This document shows, one piece after another, positions 1 through 9,493 of a DNA stretch of 34,611 bases. Origin of the DNA: an uncultured Lachnospiraceae bacterium (GTDB lineage: Bacteria > Bacillota > Clostridia > Lachnospirales > Lachnospiraceae); NCBI GenBank assembly GCA_947166195.1, contig CAMVDF010000004.1, forward strand, positions 1-34,611, written 5' to 3'. Every line of letters starts with the position of its first letter. Position 1 is the stretch's first letter. The notes beneath the pieces are model-generated. The model searched no databases. It was given only the letters and a program-made list of their open reading frames with translations, and was not told the DNA's origin. The position numbers and the translations under genes are program-made.

Positions 1-85
1 GCATTTACAACCGGATTTTGTCAATTTCATTTTGTCATTTGTTTAGACTACGGAGGAATAATAATCGGGGAAATATATACAGAAG

Positions 86-112
86 GAGACAACAGAACCG
101 TCCCCGTGACAC
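86..112. repeat. Solitary or degenerate arm related to the GGGGACGGTTCT palindromic repeat family
   Basis: gagacaacagaaccgtccccgtgacac contains the AGAACCGTCCCC arm seen in the complete copies elsewhere; no matching second arm is present. Confidence 0.5.
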
Positions 113-129
113 TGTATTTTTCAACGCAA

Positions 130-157
130 ACACCCCCGGGATCGCTCCCGGGGGTGT
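130..157 (-). terminator. Strong GC hairpin downstream of the large surface-protein gene, probable intrinsic terminator
   Basis: acacccccggga-tcgc-tcccgggggtgt is a 12-bp perfect stem about 50 nt past the stop codon at 208. On the minus strand it is followed by a weak T-rich tract (TTGCGTTGAAAAAT). Confidence 0.6.
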
Positions 158-207
158 GGGTATTGCTATAGTTTTCGTCCGTCTATGATGCTTGTTTCCG
201 ATCCCGA

Positions 208-3200
208 TTATTTGTTCAGGATCAGGTTCTGGTTGGTCTGAGGTACGATCTTGAACTTAACCTTGACAGTTCCACCATAAGGATATGCCTGATTTGCAGA
301 AATGCCTTTCGTTGCGTTCTTCTTAATCGTGATAGTTGCTGTTGCTGTACCAACCTCTACATTCTTGTCGTACTTGACAACAAAGTTGCTTGATTCACTT
401 ATTCCAGCAGGGAAGTTGTAGGTCTGTCCGCCATAAGTGATGCTTGTTACCTTAGGCTCAACACTCTTTCCGGTATAAGTATAACCCTTCTTTGATGCAT
501 CATATCCGGATCCGCTTCCCTGTGAAAGCGTTGCCTTAACCTTTGACTTTGCACCGAAGGTGTTGAAGTAACCAGCATCAAGTGTAGCTCCACCTGTTGC
601 ATGATCCTTGTCTATGAAGCTGAAGCTTCCCTTTGTGGGTGCTGTGGCATTGATGTGTATACCTTCACCGCTTACAGTCTTTCCAACAGTCCATGCAAAA
701 TCAGTCTTGTTCTTAAGCTTTGTCACCTTCTTACCATCAACCGTCACCTGATAAAGATTTACCACAGGCTTCGGGCTCTTGTTACCCTTCGGCTCTACTG
801 CATCGGTTATATCTGCAACTACTGCTCCGGGCTCACCAAGAGCATCTGCATTGTACATACCAATAGTCTCAACCTTCTTGTCTACGATAGTATACGGTAC
901 GGTAATAGATCCGGTGAACCTTGCCTTTGCATATGCGTTATTGTTGGGTTTAATAACAGCCTTCGCAGTTCCTGTCTTTTTATTGTTCTTGAATGTGACA
1001 TCAAATAACGTATCATAAATCTGGAAGCGAGCAGTTTGTCCGGCTTTAACACCCCACATCGATTTGATAATCTTGTTATCAGAAATGCGATACTCACCGC
1101 CTCCCGCATGTGTATTGTCACCCTTTGCCATTATTTCAAAGTTTGCAGGCGTACCGCCAATATTGGCCTCAACCTCCTTGTTATTGACAATGGTGATCAA
1201 TGATGCCGCCTTCTTCAGGTTAACCTTGCTGTAATTGTAGGTCAGTTTGATCCATCCGTTATTTCCGTCCTCAGTATAGAACCTTCCTGAAGGCTGAATA
1301 TATATATTATGTCCATCAAGATCAGCATTGTTTGCTACGGGCAGGACACTGTACAGTCCTTTCTTTACAAAGGTTGCCTTAGGGGTTGTTCCTTCGTCAT
1401 AATAACCATCAACCCAATCAGCACCGTCTGTATTATAATTATCTACTGCGTCATCCTCATCGCCTGCTTTTGTTACATAAGCCGTATCTGCCAGAGGTAT
1501 CTTGCTGTTCTCATCAGTCTTGAACTTGTTGGGTTTTTTGAGTTCAACCTTTGCTGCAACGGGTTCACCAGTAAATTCCATCTTGACGATCTTGAAGTCT
1601 GATGCTTTAATCTTGGTTCCCTTGACAGTGATCTGAATGGTTTTTGAGCCTACTATTGAGTTCGTATCAAGGAGCTTACCGTTGGAAGTATAAGTAACCC
1701 TGTACACTCCGGCATCTTTAAACTTATATGTTTCATCATTTCCAACATTAACCCAGCTGTCCTTTCCAACCTTCTTGTCTATATTTGATACATAGATACC
1801 GGGCTTAACATTTGCAAGACCATCTGCATTTGAAAGAATTTCTATAGCAGCCTTCTTTTTCTTATCCTTTGCTGTCACATTGAAGTCTGCAACAGTAAGA
1901 GGTGTTGAAGCCCAAGGCTTGGTCTTTGCAAATTTGAAGGTCTGCTTGTCAAGAAGATAGGTGGTCTTGACTTCAAAGTAACTCTCATCAGTTCCTGAGT
2001 AGTTGTTCGTATATTTCACGACTGCAACATATTCACCGGCTGCGATTTTCTTGAAGTTTGTTACAAGATCCCTCTTAACTTCGACTCCTGCATCGTTACG
2101 AGTAACTTTGTAGATCTCTTTCACGAAATCCTTGGTATACGCACCCTTCTTGTCATTGTATTTGCCTTCTTTGAGGATATATTTCTTATCTTTATCTTTC
2201 TGATAATTTGTCCATATCCAATCATAAGGCTTGGGTGTCACCTTGAGAGTCTTGTTAGGTGCATAAAAATCAGAAACATTCGGTATGTCAGCAAAATCAA
2301 CCTCATCAGGAAGAATATCAAAGTATACGGTTGCTTTCAGACTCTTGTAGTTGCCCTTACCCTTTACTACTACCTGCGGTCTCTTCTTTTCAGTAAAGAG
2401 CTGTCTGAAGGTAGCATCTTCACCATTCTTGCCGCTGTCTGCACTGTCTCCGCTGACTGAAGGATTGTAAGCGACCGATGCATTCTTGTTATTCTTGTAG
2501 GTAGCAGTATAATCCGTACCTTCTACAAGATATTTTCTCCATTCATCGACTGATCCATCCGCAGTATTGTCTACAACCAGATAGAAGTCATTGGTCTTGA
2601 TCATATTCTTGTAATCATCATACTGAGGATCACCCTCGCTCATGTAGCTGTTGTCCGTACCGTTATTCTTGAACTCCTTCTTGTCATAGATCACAAGAGG
2701 ACCAAGATCACCTTTCTTGTTTGCCTTTTCATCATGAAGGAATACGTGGTTTGTTCCATCATATGTCACAGGTGTCAGTGACTCGACCATAACCGCCGCA
2801 TCATCACCGATCTTTGAAGCAACTGCTGTTACTATCGCATATACTACATAATCGTTGGGCTTGACCCATACGTAGCCTTCAGCAGGTATATCACCGGTAT
2901 CATTATTTTCAAGATTCTGATAACGCCATTTTGTTATCCTATTGACGTCTCCAAGGACACCTGCATCCTTCCCGTCTGCACTTCCCCAACTTACTGTCTT
3001 GTAATCGGTAGGCTTGATCTTCATTGCAACGCCGCTGTCGATCTCATCCTCATCGACCACATTACTTGATACCCATTTCTTTCCGTTATACTCAAGTATG
3101 TACTTCACATAGTATCTTGCGAGAACCTCGTAATTTACAGTATTATCGCTGATCTGATAATTCTCAACGAAGTCACTTGAAAGCGCATAGTTCTTATACG

Positions 3201-6200
3201 ATGCAGTATAGGCTCCCGGGATGCTCATTTTTACAAGCGAAAGGTCAAGCGATACATCCGGTCCAGCTGACATATCAAAAAGTGTAGTTCCAGCGATCTG
3301 CTTAGGTGTAAGCTGGTAATCATTTCCGGGATCAAAGACCGTACCCGTGATCTTGCTTGCACTTACCGCACTCTTGGGCTTAGCTGCATTTCTGTACTCT
3401 TCAACCCACGTTACTGTCCCGTCACCCTTCTCGTCATAAGAAAGATTGATGGGTCTCTTTTTGATCTTGACCTCAATCGCATTTGATGATGCTTTTGCCG
3501 TACCGATAGGAGCGTCAATTATGTAAGCATATACTGACTGTCCCGCGCTGACAGTCTTCATTTTTTCTTCAGTGATTGCTGTTGCAGCAGCAACATTTGA
3601 TGAAGGAGCTTCAAGGACCTTCACATATTTGCGGAAATCGTCAGCAAATCTATCTGTAACATCTGTTCCGCCAAGTGAAAATACCGGAACCACGCTGTCT
3701 TTGACTGCATTTACGCTTGCTCCGTAGAATACTCCCTTTGATGTACCGGTCACAGTAAGTCCGTCCTTTGCAACAACGACCAGTTCCGTCTCTGTCTTGT
3801 AGTTAGTATTTGCAGTATCCTTCATGCTGGTGAAGTACCTTGTGCTTCCATCATCAGCAAGTGCGCCCTGACTTACAGTTACCTTGTAGGTGCCAACCTT
3901 AAGGGTAGCAAGATCCTCAGTCTTTCCGTTGTAAAGGAACTGAACTCCTGTCAATGTGTCATCCACAGGTGCACCAGTGATCTGGTTTGTTGCTTTAAGT
4001 GTAGGAGGTGTGATGTTGCCCGATATAGCAGGGCTTTCGACTTTCGCCTCATACTTTACTGGAGCCTTGATAACATTAAATGATACGTGGTTAGACTCGC
4101 CTACAGGCATATCGTCATATTTTGTACCAACATTCTCATGCGCAGTATTACTGAACTGTGCGGACACAGCATATTTTCCGGGAGTGAGGTTGTATAGATT
4201 TTTTGTTGTAACTTCACTTGTCCAGTCAAAATGATCCGTAATCCAAGGATAAACATGCAGTATCAAACTACCGACCTTATAACCATCTTCCTTCACATAC
4301 AAAACATTATCTTTGTAATTATCGTTTTCCACAACCTGCAGATTCTTCTTGGGATAGTTAAAGGTCCAGCTAAAGAAGCTGCTGTTGAGAACCTTTTCAC
4401 TCTGAGCCTTAAAGAAGGCGAGCTGTTCTTTTGCAGTAAGCTGATCCACATCACCTGCATAGTTGGGTGATATTGACTTGCCCGGTGCAAGGTTGATAGA
4501 GATCGAGGTCTTTCCAAGAGTGGTAAACTGGCCGATCACAGCCGCATCCGAGTGAAGTCCGAAATCATCAGCATCATTGTTTGCTTTCTTCCTTCCATAC
4601 AGATAGTATGTCTTGCCGGAGGAGGCATAACCTCCGTTTGCAACAGCTCTTACAGGATTTGAGGTTCCAATCTCCCAACCGGTCCACGATTCTATCTGAG
4701 CCTTTGTGGCTGTATTGTTTGTAGAAAGAATGAACTCATAGCTGGAGGCCAGCTTCTTCTGTGCATCAGAACCATTCTTAATATAGATTCCGTCCGTACG
4801 CTCCATACCTTCATATATTCCGGCAGGGAATGCGTTCGTAAATCTTCCGGGGACATCCACAAAATAGAACGCTATAGGTGTTGTATTATTTGCAAGAAGT
4901 GTGCGCCCACTGCCTATCTTGACTGAAACATTATGTATGGCGCTTTCACTGATCACCATCTTATTAACGGTTCCCGATATAAACTCAGATTCGTTTTCGC
5001 TGAGGATAGCCTTAGCGCTGCCACTATTAAGGTCAATAAATTCACCAGTCACATTAAGAATGTAGGAATTTTTGCTTTCGTTTGATGCGGTTACGGAAAG
5101 AACCTTGAGCTCTGTTCCGCCAACTGTCGAAGGTTCATCCTCACCCTTGACGAAGAGCTTATATTTATTTGTTGTGATGCTCCCGCCGCTTATAAGGCAA
5201 ACAACACCTTTACCATCTGCCACATCCTCACCTGCACCAATCTTGATACCGGCTGCAAACGAATCAAATTCTGTATTTAAAGGACCGTTAAAGAGAACCG
5301 TACCGGAACCTGTTACAGAGACATTTGTTCCATTATTTACAGAACTGTCAACATCGAGAGTAGCGCCTGCTGCAACATTAATCGAAACAGGATTTATAGC
5401 AGAATCTTTACGTACCTCTACCTCTCCCTGGATTTTAACAGTATAAATTCCATCTGAATCCGCTTCGTAAGAGACGCTTCCACCTTCTTTTGCTACAAAT
5501 TTGAGACCGCTTACTGTCAGAACTCCGTCAATATTGTCGGAAACTGTTGCCCTAACAGTAACAGATGCAGGAGATGTCTTTACCCAATCAGATGAGAACT
5601 GATGAGCTGCTTTGTTCTCACTTACTCTTACCCATGCATAATACTCTCCATTTCCCTGATGAGGCAGTACCTTAGAGACACCATTTGCCTTCCCAATCTT
5701 ATCACCTGAGACAGCGTCTCTTCCAGGCTTTGTCCGATCGCCTTTCTTTATGATGTACTGGAGATCATTTAATTCTTCACCCGTAACCTCATTTGTTAAC
5801 TTAAGTGTTCCATTCTCACTTACAAATACCACACGTTCAGGCGGATCATATTTTTCACTATGAGTAAATGCATTTGAAGTGTAAAGCTTGGAATCCTTCA
5901 TTGCATAATAGCCAGCTGCGCTTGCATTTCCACCATCGTAACTTGCAGGATCCATATTACTATCATACAATGTTGCACTTGCAAATCCGTCCGCAACCCT
6001 GTTTTCTGCTTTGATATTGTCAGCAACAAATAAATCAGCTGCTGTAGCGTTTGTCTTGTTGATTATGGTAAGTGTTGTACCCTTCCTAAGACTATCTTCG
6101 TCATTGGGAGTCGCTTCTACACCATCCCCTACGAATGCATAATTATTTGCAAACAAGTAAACGCCATATTTATTATTGTTTCCAATTACAATAGTATTAC

Positions 6201-6663
6201 TCTTCCCGTCATTTGCAGTCGAGGAAATATAAAGACCGTGTTGAAGCACTTCAAGCGTATTTGTATTTGCACTATACCTGTATTCGCTTGTATCAGCAAC
6301 TGTTCCATTCCCATACACAACTTTTATACCTGCAGGAAGAGTATCACCTGCTCCAGCCGGATCCTCGGACTCGCCCCCAGCCGAACCCTCGGCATCCTGA
6401 GCGGGTGTTTCGTCTGCAGGTGCAGGCTGCTCTGCTACGGGAGTTTCATCCGCAGGTGCTGCAGGCTCCTCTGCTGCAGGTGTTGTTTCATCCGCAGGTG
6501 CAGGCTCTTCTGCTGCAGGTGTCTCTGCAGGCTGCTCTGCTGCGGGCTGCTCGACTGCTGCCGGATCGGCAACTTCGTCAGCGAATGCGGTGATATTCAT
6601 TGAGAATACCATTGCAAGCGCGAGAACCACTGACAGGATCTTTTTCCATTGTCTTTTTCTCAT
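208..6663 (-). CDS. Very large secreted/cell-surface protein with signal peptide, Pro/Ala/Glu-rich linker and Ig-like/MBG-like repeats
   Basis: Start at the MRKRQWKKILSVVLALAMVFSMNITAFADE signal peptide with an AGAAAGGACAAAGAAAA upstream region; PAAEQPAETPAAEEPAPADET low-complexity linker; repeated YxG...P.V...Y..N..VGTATVTI..KG-type modules. The ORF track extends the frame upstream to 6933. Confidence 0.85.
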   Translation of the reverse strand: MRKRQWKKILSVVLALAMVFSMNITAFADEVADPAAVEQPAAEQPAETPAAEEPAPADETTPAAEEPAAPADETPVAEQPAPADETPAQDAEGSAGGESEDPAGAGDTLPAGIKVVYGNGTVADTSEYRYSANTNTLEVLQHGLYISSTANDGKSNTIVIGNNNKYGVYLFANNYAFVGDGVEATPNDEDSLRKGTTLTIINKTNATAADLFVADNIKAENRVADGFASATLYDSNMDPASYDGGNASAAGYYAMKDSKLYTSNAFTHSEKYDPPERVVFVSENGTLKLTNEVTGEELNDLQYIIKKGDRTKPGRDAVSGDKIGKANGVSKVLPHQGNGEYYAWVRVSENKAAHQFSSDWVKTSPASVTVRATVSDNIDGVLTVSGLKFVAKEGGSVSYEADSDGIYTVKIQGEVEVRKDSAINPVSINVAAGATLDVDSSVNNGTNVSVTGSGTVLFNGPLNTEFDSFAAGIKIGAGEDVADGKGVVCLISGGSITTNKYKLFVKGEDEPSTVGGTELKVLSVTASNESKNSYILNVTGEFIDLNSGSAKAILSENESEFISGTVNKMVISESAIHNVSVKIGSGRTLLANNTTPIAFYFVDVPGRFTNAFPAGIYEGMERTDGIYIKNGSDAQKKLASSYEFILSTNNTATKAQIESWTGWEIGTSNPVRAVANGGYASSGKTYYLYGRKKANNDADDFGLHSDAAVIGQFTTLGKTSISINLAPGKSISPNYAGDVDQLTAKEQLAFFKAQSEKVLNSSFFSWTFNYPKKNLQVVENDNYKDNVLYVKEDGYKVGSLILHVYPWITDHFDWTSEVTTKNLYNLTPGKYAVSAQFSNTAHENVGTKYDDMPVGESNHVSFNVIKAPVKYEAKVESPAISGNITPPTLKATNQITGAPVDDTLTGVQFLYNGKTEDLATLKVGTYKVTVSQGALADDGSTRYFTSMKDTANTNYKTETELVVVAKDGLTVTGTSKGVFYGASVNAVKDSVVPVFSLGGTDVTDRFADDFRKYVKVLEAPSSNVAAATAITEEKMKTVSAGQSVYAYIIDAPIGTAKASSNAIEVKIKKRPINLSYDEKGDGTVTWVEEYRNAAKPKSAVSASKITGTVFDPGNDYQLTPKQIAGTTLFDMSAGPDVSLDLSLVKMSIPGAYTASYKNYALSSDFVENYQISDNTVNYEVLARYYVKYILEYNGKKWVSSNVVDEDEIDSGVAMKIKPTDYKTVSWGSADGKDAGVLGDVNRITKWRYQNLENNDTGDIPAEGYVWVKPNDYVVYAIVTAVASKIGDDAAVMVESLTPVTYDGTNHVFLHDEKANKKGDLGPLVIYDKKEFKNNGTDNSYMSEGDPQYDDYKNMIKTNDFYLVVDNTADGSVDEWRKYLVEGTDYTATYKNNKNASVAYNPSVSGDSADSGKNGEDATFRQLFTEKKRPQVVVKGKGNYKSLKATVYFDILPDEVDFADIPNVSDFYAPNKTLKVTPKPYDWIWTNYQKDKDKKYILKEGKYNDKKGAYTKDFVKEIYKVTRNDAGVEVKRDLVTNFKKIAAGEYVAVVKYTNNYSGTDESYFEVKTTYLLDKQTFKFAKTKPWASTPLTVADFNVTAKDKKKKAAIEILSNADGLANVKPGIYVSNIDKKVGKDSWVNVGNDETYKFKDAGVYRVTYTSNGKLLDTNSIVGSKTIQITVKGTKIKASDFKIVKMEFTGEPVAAKVELKKPNKFKTDENSKIPLADTAYVTKAGDEDDAVDNYNTDGADWVDGYYDEGTTPKATFVKKGLYSVLPVANNADLDGHNIYIQPSGRFYTEDGNNGWIKLTYNYSKVNLKKAASLITIVNNKEVEANIGGTPANFEIMAKGDNTHAGGGEYRISDNKIIKSMWGVKAGQTARFQIYDTLFDVTFKNNKKTGTAKAVIKPNNNAYAKARFTGSITVPYTIVDKKVETIGMYNADALGEPGAVVADITDAVEPKGNKSPKPVVNLYQVTVDGKKVTKLKNKTDFAWTVGKTVSGEGIHINATAPTKGSFSFIDKDHATGGATLDAGYFNTFGAKSKVKATLSQGSGSGYDASKKGYTYTGKSVEPKVTSITYGGQTYNFPAGISESSNFVVKYDKNVEVGTATATITIKKNATKGISANQAYPYGGTVKVKFKIVPQTNQNLILNK

Positions 6664-7027
6664 TTTTCTTTGTCCTTTCTGAAAAATTTGTTTGTTTTTT
6701 GAATGCGCTTCCCTCTTTTGTGTCCGCGACTTACGATCTCGTACATCGAAAGACGTTTTCACTGTGCCTGTAACTTCGGATCTCGTACATCTGAAATTAC
6801 CAAAACGGATCGGGTCTCCCCTTTTCATAACCCCTCCCGGCCTTGTGATGGATCGTGGGTCCGAACCGGAAGGCTCTCCCTTTGAAGAGGTCCGGACAGG
6901 CGGCTCACACTTCCGCCTGTCCGGGGCACACATTCCCCGGATGATATGTGAAATGATAGGGAATCCTCTTCTCTTTGTCCGTCAGCGTAAAAATGAATAC
7001 GCAAACAGACAGAGTTTCACACACTCT
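6664..7027 (-). promoter_or_regulatory. Long putative 5' leader of the surface-protein gene, with a strong hairpin and a tandem repeat
   Basis: Candidate promoter at 7034-7062; 12-bp perfect hairpin at 6892-6924; two copies of GATGTACGAGATCnnAAGT on the minus strand at roughly 6740 and 6785. Confidence 0.45.
6892..6924. other. Perfect 12-bp stem, 9-nt loop hairpin within the leader
   Basis: ccggacaggcgg-ctcacactt-ccgcctgtccgg. Confidence 0.7.
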
Positions 7028-7033
7028 TTCCAT

Positions 7034-7062
7034 ACGATAACCCCCGTGTGTTTAAAAGTCAA
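7034..7062 (-). promoter_or_regulatory. SigA-like promoter for the surface-protein gene
   Basis: Minus strand: TTGACT - 17 nt (TTTAAACACACGGGGGT) - TATCGT. Confidence 0.55.
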
Positions 7063-7152
7063 GCATTTGTTATTTTTAAATGCTTTGCTTTTATTATAGG
7101 GGTTATACATCTATTCGGTTAGAGGATGGGAAATTTCGGGGTCGAAAAATAA

Positions 7153-7206
7153 CAGGGCGACAGTTCTCTGTTTCGTGAAATACCAAAACAGAGAACCGTC
7201 CCCCTG
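7153..7206. repeat. Palindromic repeat family copy
   Basis: cagggcgacagttctctgtttcgtgaaataccaaaacagagaaccgtccccctg, near-perfect inverted repeat. Confidence 0.9.
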
Positions 7207-7232
7207 TGCTAAGATGTCCCCTTAAAGCTTCT

Positions 7233-7982
7233 TCAGATGTTGAAGTAGGATTTCATGACTTTGTCAAAGATGACAGGCTGGTCGAGGAAGGAAAAGTGGC
7301 CTGCGCCTTCAATGCGCACCAGGCCCGAGCCCTCAATACGGCTCTCCATGTACTCACCGTCGCTTAGGGGAGTAGCGGTGTCCGCGGTGCCCCAGATGAG
7401 CAGGGTCTCGGCCTTGATGCCCGGGATGAGATCTGTCAGGTCTTCGTTTATGGCCTTCACCATGGTGGCACGCATGAGAGGCGTGGCATTCCTGTAGTCG
7501 GCCGAACCATGGGTCTTTTTGTATTCTTCCAGCTGTTTTTCTGACATGAACCTTTTTGCGACCTTGAAGGCTTTTTGTTTCAGGGCTGCTTTTCCGGTCA
7601 CCTTGTGCCTGATGCCCGCAGAATCAACGAGGACTAGTTTTTCCACCTCAAAGGGCAGATTTTCCCTGTTCATGAGCTTGATGATGATGCGTCCGCCAAA
7701 AGAATGACCGATGATCGACAGCTTCTCTATTCCAAGGGTTTTGATGAAGTCTGAGACAAATACAACATACTCGTCAACTCCCCAGGGTTCGGGTGGTTCG
7801 GGGGTGCCGCCTGTAAAACCGGGGAGATCGAGAAGGATCACGCGGTATTTTTCGCAAATGCTTTCTGCCACAGGTCTGTAGAGTTCTTTTTTTGCGCTCC
7901 AGCCGGGAAGCACCAGTACATATGGGCCGGCTTCACCGAAGGATTCGTATGAGGTTTCGATGTTGTTTATGTTTATTTTCAT
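7233..7982 (-). CDS. Alpha/beta hydrolase fold protein
   Basis: VLPGWSAKKE, IIGHSFGGRI nucleophile elbow (GHSFGG), LLIWGTADTATP and GAGHFSFLDQP near the C-terminus (catalytic His). Confidence 0.85.
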   Translation of the reverse strand: MKININNIETSYESFGEAGPYVLVLPGWSAKKELYRPVAESICEKYRVILLDLPGFTGGTPEPPEPWGVDEYVVFVSDFIKTLGIEKLSIIGHSFGGRIIIKLMNRENLPFEVEKLVLVDSAGIRHKVTGKAALKQKAFKVAKRFMSEKQLEEYKKTHGSADYRNATPLMRATMVKAINEDLTDLIPGIKAETLLIWGTADTATPLSDGEYMESRIEGSGLVRIEGAGHFSFLDQPVIFDKVMKSYFNI

Positions 7983-7995
7983 CTTTATTCAGTCC

Positions 7996-8045
7996 GGGGG
8001 ACGGTTCTCTGTTTCGTGAAGTGCCAAAACAGAGAACCGTCCCCC
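7996..8045. repeat. Palindromic repeat family copy
   Basis: gggggacggttctctgtttcgtgaagtgccaaaacagagaaccgtccccc. Confidence 0.95.
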
Positions 8046-8057
8046 TCATCTCCTGTC

Positions 8058-9257
8058 TTATTTCTTCACTCCCGAGAAGGAGGCTTTGTCGAGAAGGTTG
8101 GTTTCAAAGGAGAAGTTGACACGGCGTTCGTTTCTGGCACGCTTCAGGGCCAGGTCTATGAGCCTGTCGAGGAGGTCTTTGTATGACAAACCGTCGGCTT
8201 CCCAGAGGTAAAACGAAAGGGAGCCCGGTATGGTATTGATCTCGTTGAGGAAAAGCTCCTTTGAGTCCTCATCGAGAATGAAATCAAAGCGGACTACTCC
8301 GCTGCAGTCGAGAACCCTGAATGCCTTGACGGACAGTTCCTGTATCTTTTTTGATAGCTCCTCCGGGATATCAGCAGGGATCTTTCTCTGAAGTGATGCC
8401 ATGCCCTTTGAGCCTGAGGCTGCCGCACCGGTCTTGTTCTTGCTTCCCTTGCCGCCGCTGAGGTATTTGTCCTCGTAGCTTAAAATCTCATCTGTGTGAA
8501 AGGGTTCCTCGCAGGGCGAGGCCTTTGCATCCTCTGAATCACCAAGCACGGAACAGTTTATCTCCCTCAGGTTTTTCACGGCTCTTTCTATGAGGATGGA
8601 ATTTGTGAAAAGGAAGGCATTGTCCACGGCCCTAACCAGACCCGTCCTGTCGTCTGCCACCATGATGCCGACAGAGGATCCGGAGTTTACGGGCTTGACT
8701 ATGACGGGATAGCCTATCCCTTCCTCTGTCTTTTTTGCAAGGCTGTCCATATCCCTGTAGTCTGCCAGGGAGAAACGAAGACATCTCAGAACAGGGATGC
8801 CGTTGTACTCAAAGGCTGTCTTTTGCAGATATTTGTCCATGCCCACCGCTGCCGGGGTCACATCACAGCCGACAAAGGGGATGCCTACAGTCTTGAGATA
8901 CCCCATGAGGGTACCGTCTTCCACATTTGTGCCATGGACTACGGGAAAGGCTATGTCGACCTCGATCTTTGTCTTTGTTCCAAATCTCTTTCCGGGATAG
9001 TTCACGAGATAGAATCTCTTTTTCTCATTTATGAGAACCACCCTCTCCGAGGCGGAAATGAGGGACGGGATCTGCCTGTAGGCCTCGATATCTCCGGTTT
9101 TTTCACCGTAGTAAAATTCATTTTCTTTTGTCATGTATACGGGGTAGATCTCGTATCTGTCTTTGTCCATGTTGGCCATGGCCTGGAGGGCCGAGATGAC
9201 GGATACTTCGTGTTCTACTGATCTGCCTCCGAATATGAGGGCTATTCTTATTTTCAT
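8058..9257 (-). CDS. ddl: D-alanine--D-alanine ligase
   Basis: MKIRIALIFGGRSVEHEVSVISA N-terminus, VHGTNVEDGTLMGYLKTVGIPFVG, YPVIVKPVNSGSSVGI, and VVRFDFILDEDSKELFLNEINTIPG ATP-grasp motifs; omega-loop-like YEDKY; GGGAGA RBS. Confidence 0.92.
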   Translation of the reverse strand: MKIRIALIFGGRSVEHEVSVISALQAMANMDKDRYEIYPVYMTKENEFYYGEKTGDIEAYRQIPSLISASERVVLINEKKRFYLVNYPGKRFGTKTKIEVDIAFPVVHGTNVEDGTLMGYLKTVGIPFVGCDVTPAAVGMDKYLQKTAFEYNGIPVLRCLRFSLADYRDMDSLAKKTEEGIGYPVIVKPVNSGSSVGIMVADDRTGLVRAVDNAFLFTNSILIERAVKNLREINCSVLGDSEDAKASPCEEPFHTDEILSYEDKYLSGGKGSKNKTGAAASGSKGMASLQRKIPADIPEELSKKIQELSVKAFRVLDCSGVVRFDFILDEDSKELFLNEINTIPGSLSFYLWEADGLSYKDLLDRLIDLALKRARNERRVNFSFETNLLDKASFSGVKK

Positions 9258-9292
9258 ATATTCTCCCTTGTCTTTTCTTTCTTGTCTCGTCC

Positions 9293-9344
9293 GGGGGACA
9301 GTTCTACTGTATCGTGAGCTACCAATACAGTAGAACCGTCCCCC
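9293..9344. repeat. Palindromic repeat family copy, ACTGTAT inner-stem variant
   Basis: gggggacagttctactgtatcgtgagctaccaatacagtagaaccgtccccc. Confidence 0.95.
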
Positions 9345-9367
9345 TGGTTTCTTTTCTATCCTTGTCC

Positions 9368-9417
9368 GGGGGACAGTTCTCTGTTTCGTGAAATTCCAAA
9401 ACAGAGAACCGTCCCCC
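9368..9417. repeat. Palindromic repeat family copy, CTGTTT inner-stem variant
   Basis: gggggacagttctctgtttcgtgaaattccaaaacagagaaccgtccccc. Confidence 0.95.
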
Positions 9418-9441
9418 TAGTCTTTCCTTCTTGTCCGGTCC

Positions 9442-9493
9442 GGGGGACAGTTCTACTGTATCGTGAGGTACCAATACAGTAGAACCGTCCCCC
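9442..9493. repeat. Palindromic repeat family copy, ACTGTAT inner-stem variant
   Basis: gggggacagttctactgtatcgtgaggtaccaatacagtagaaccgtccccc. Confidence 0.95.

Noticed and set aside
6664-7027. c-di-GMP (GEMM) riboswitch in the surface-protein leader
   Set aside because: The characteristic GEMM-I conserved core and tetraloop-receptor layout are not recognisable in the leader.
9293-9493. Possible CRISPR array (three regularly spaced repeats)
   Set aside because: Repeats are near-perfect ~50-bp palindromes with short, mutually similar spacers, copies also occur singly elsewhere, and no cas genes are present.
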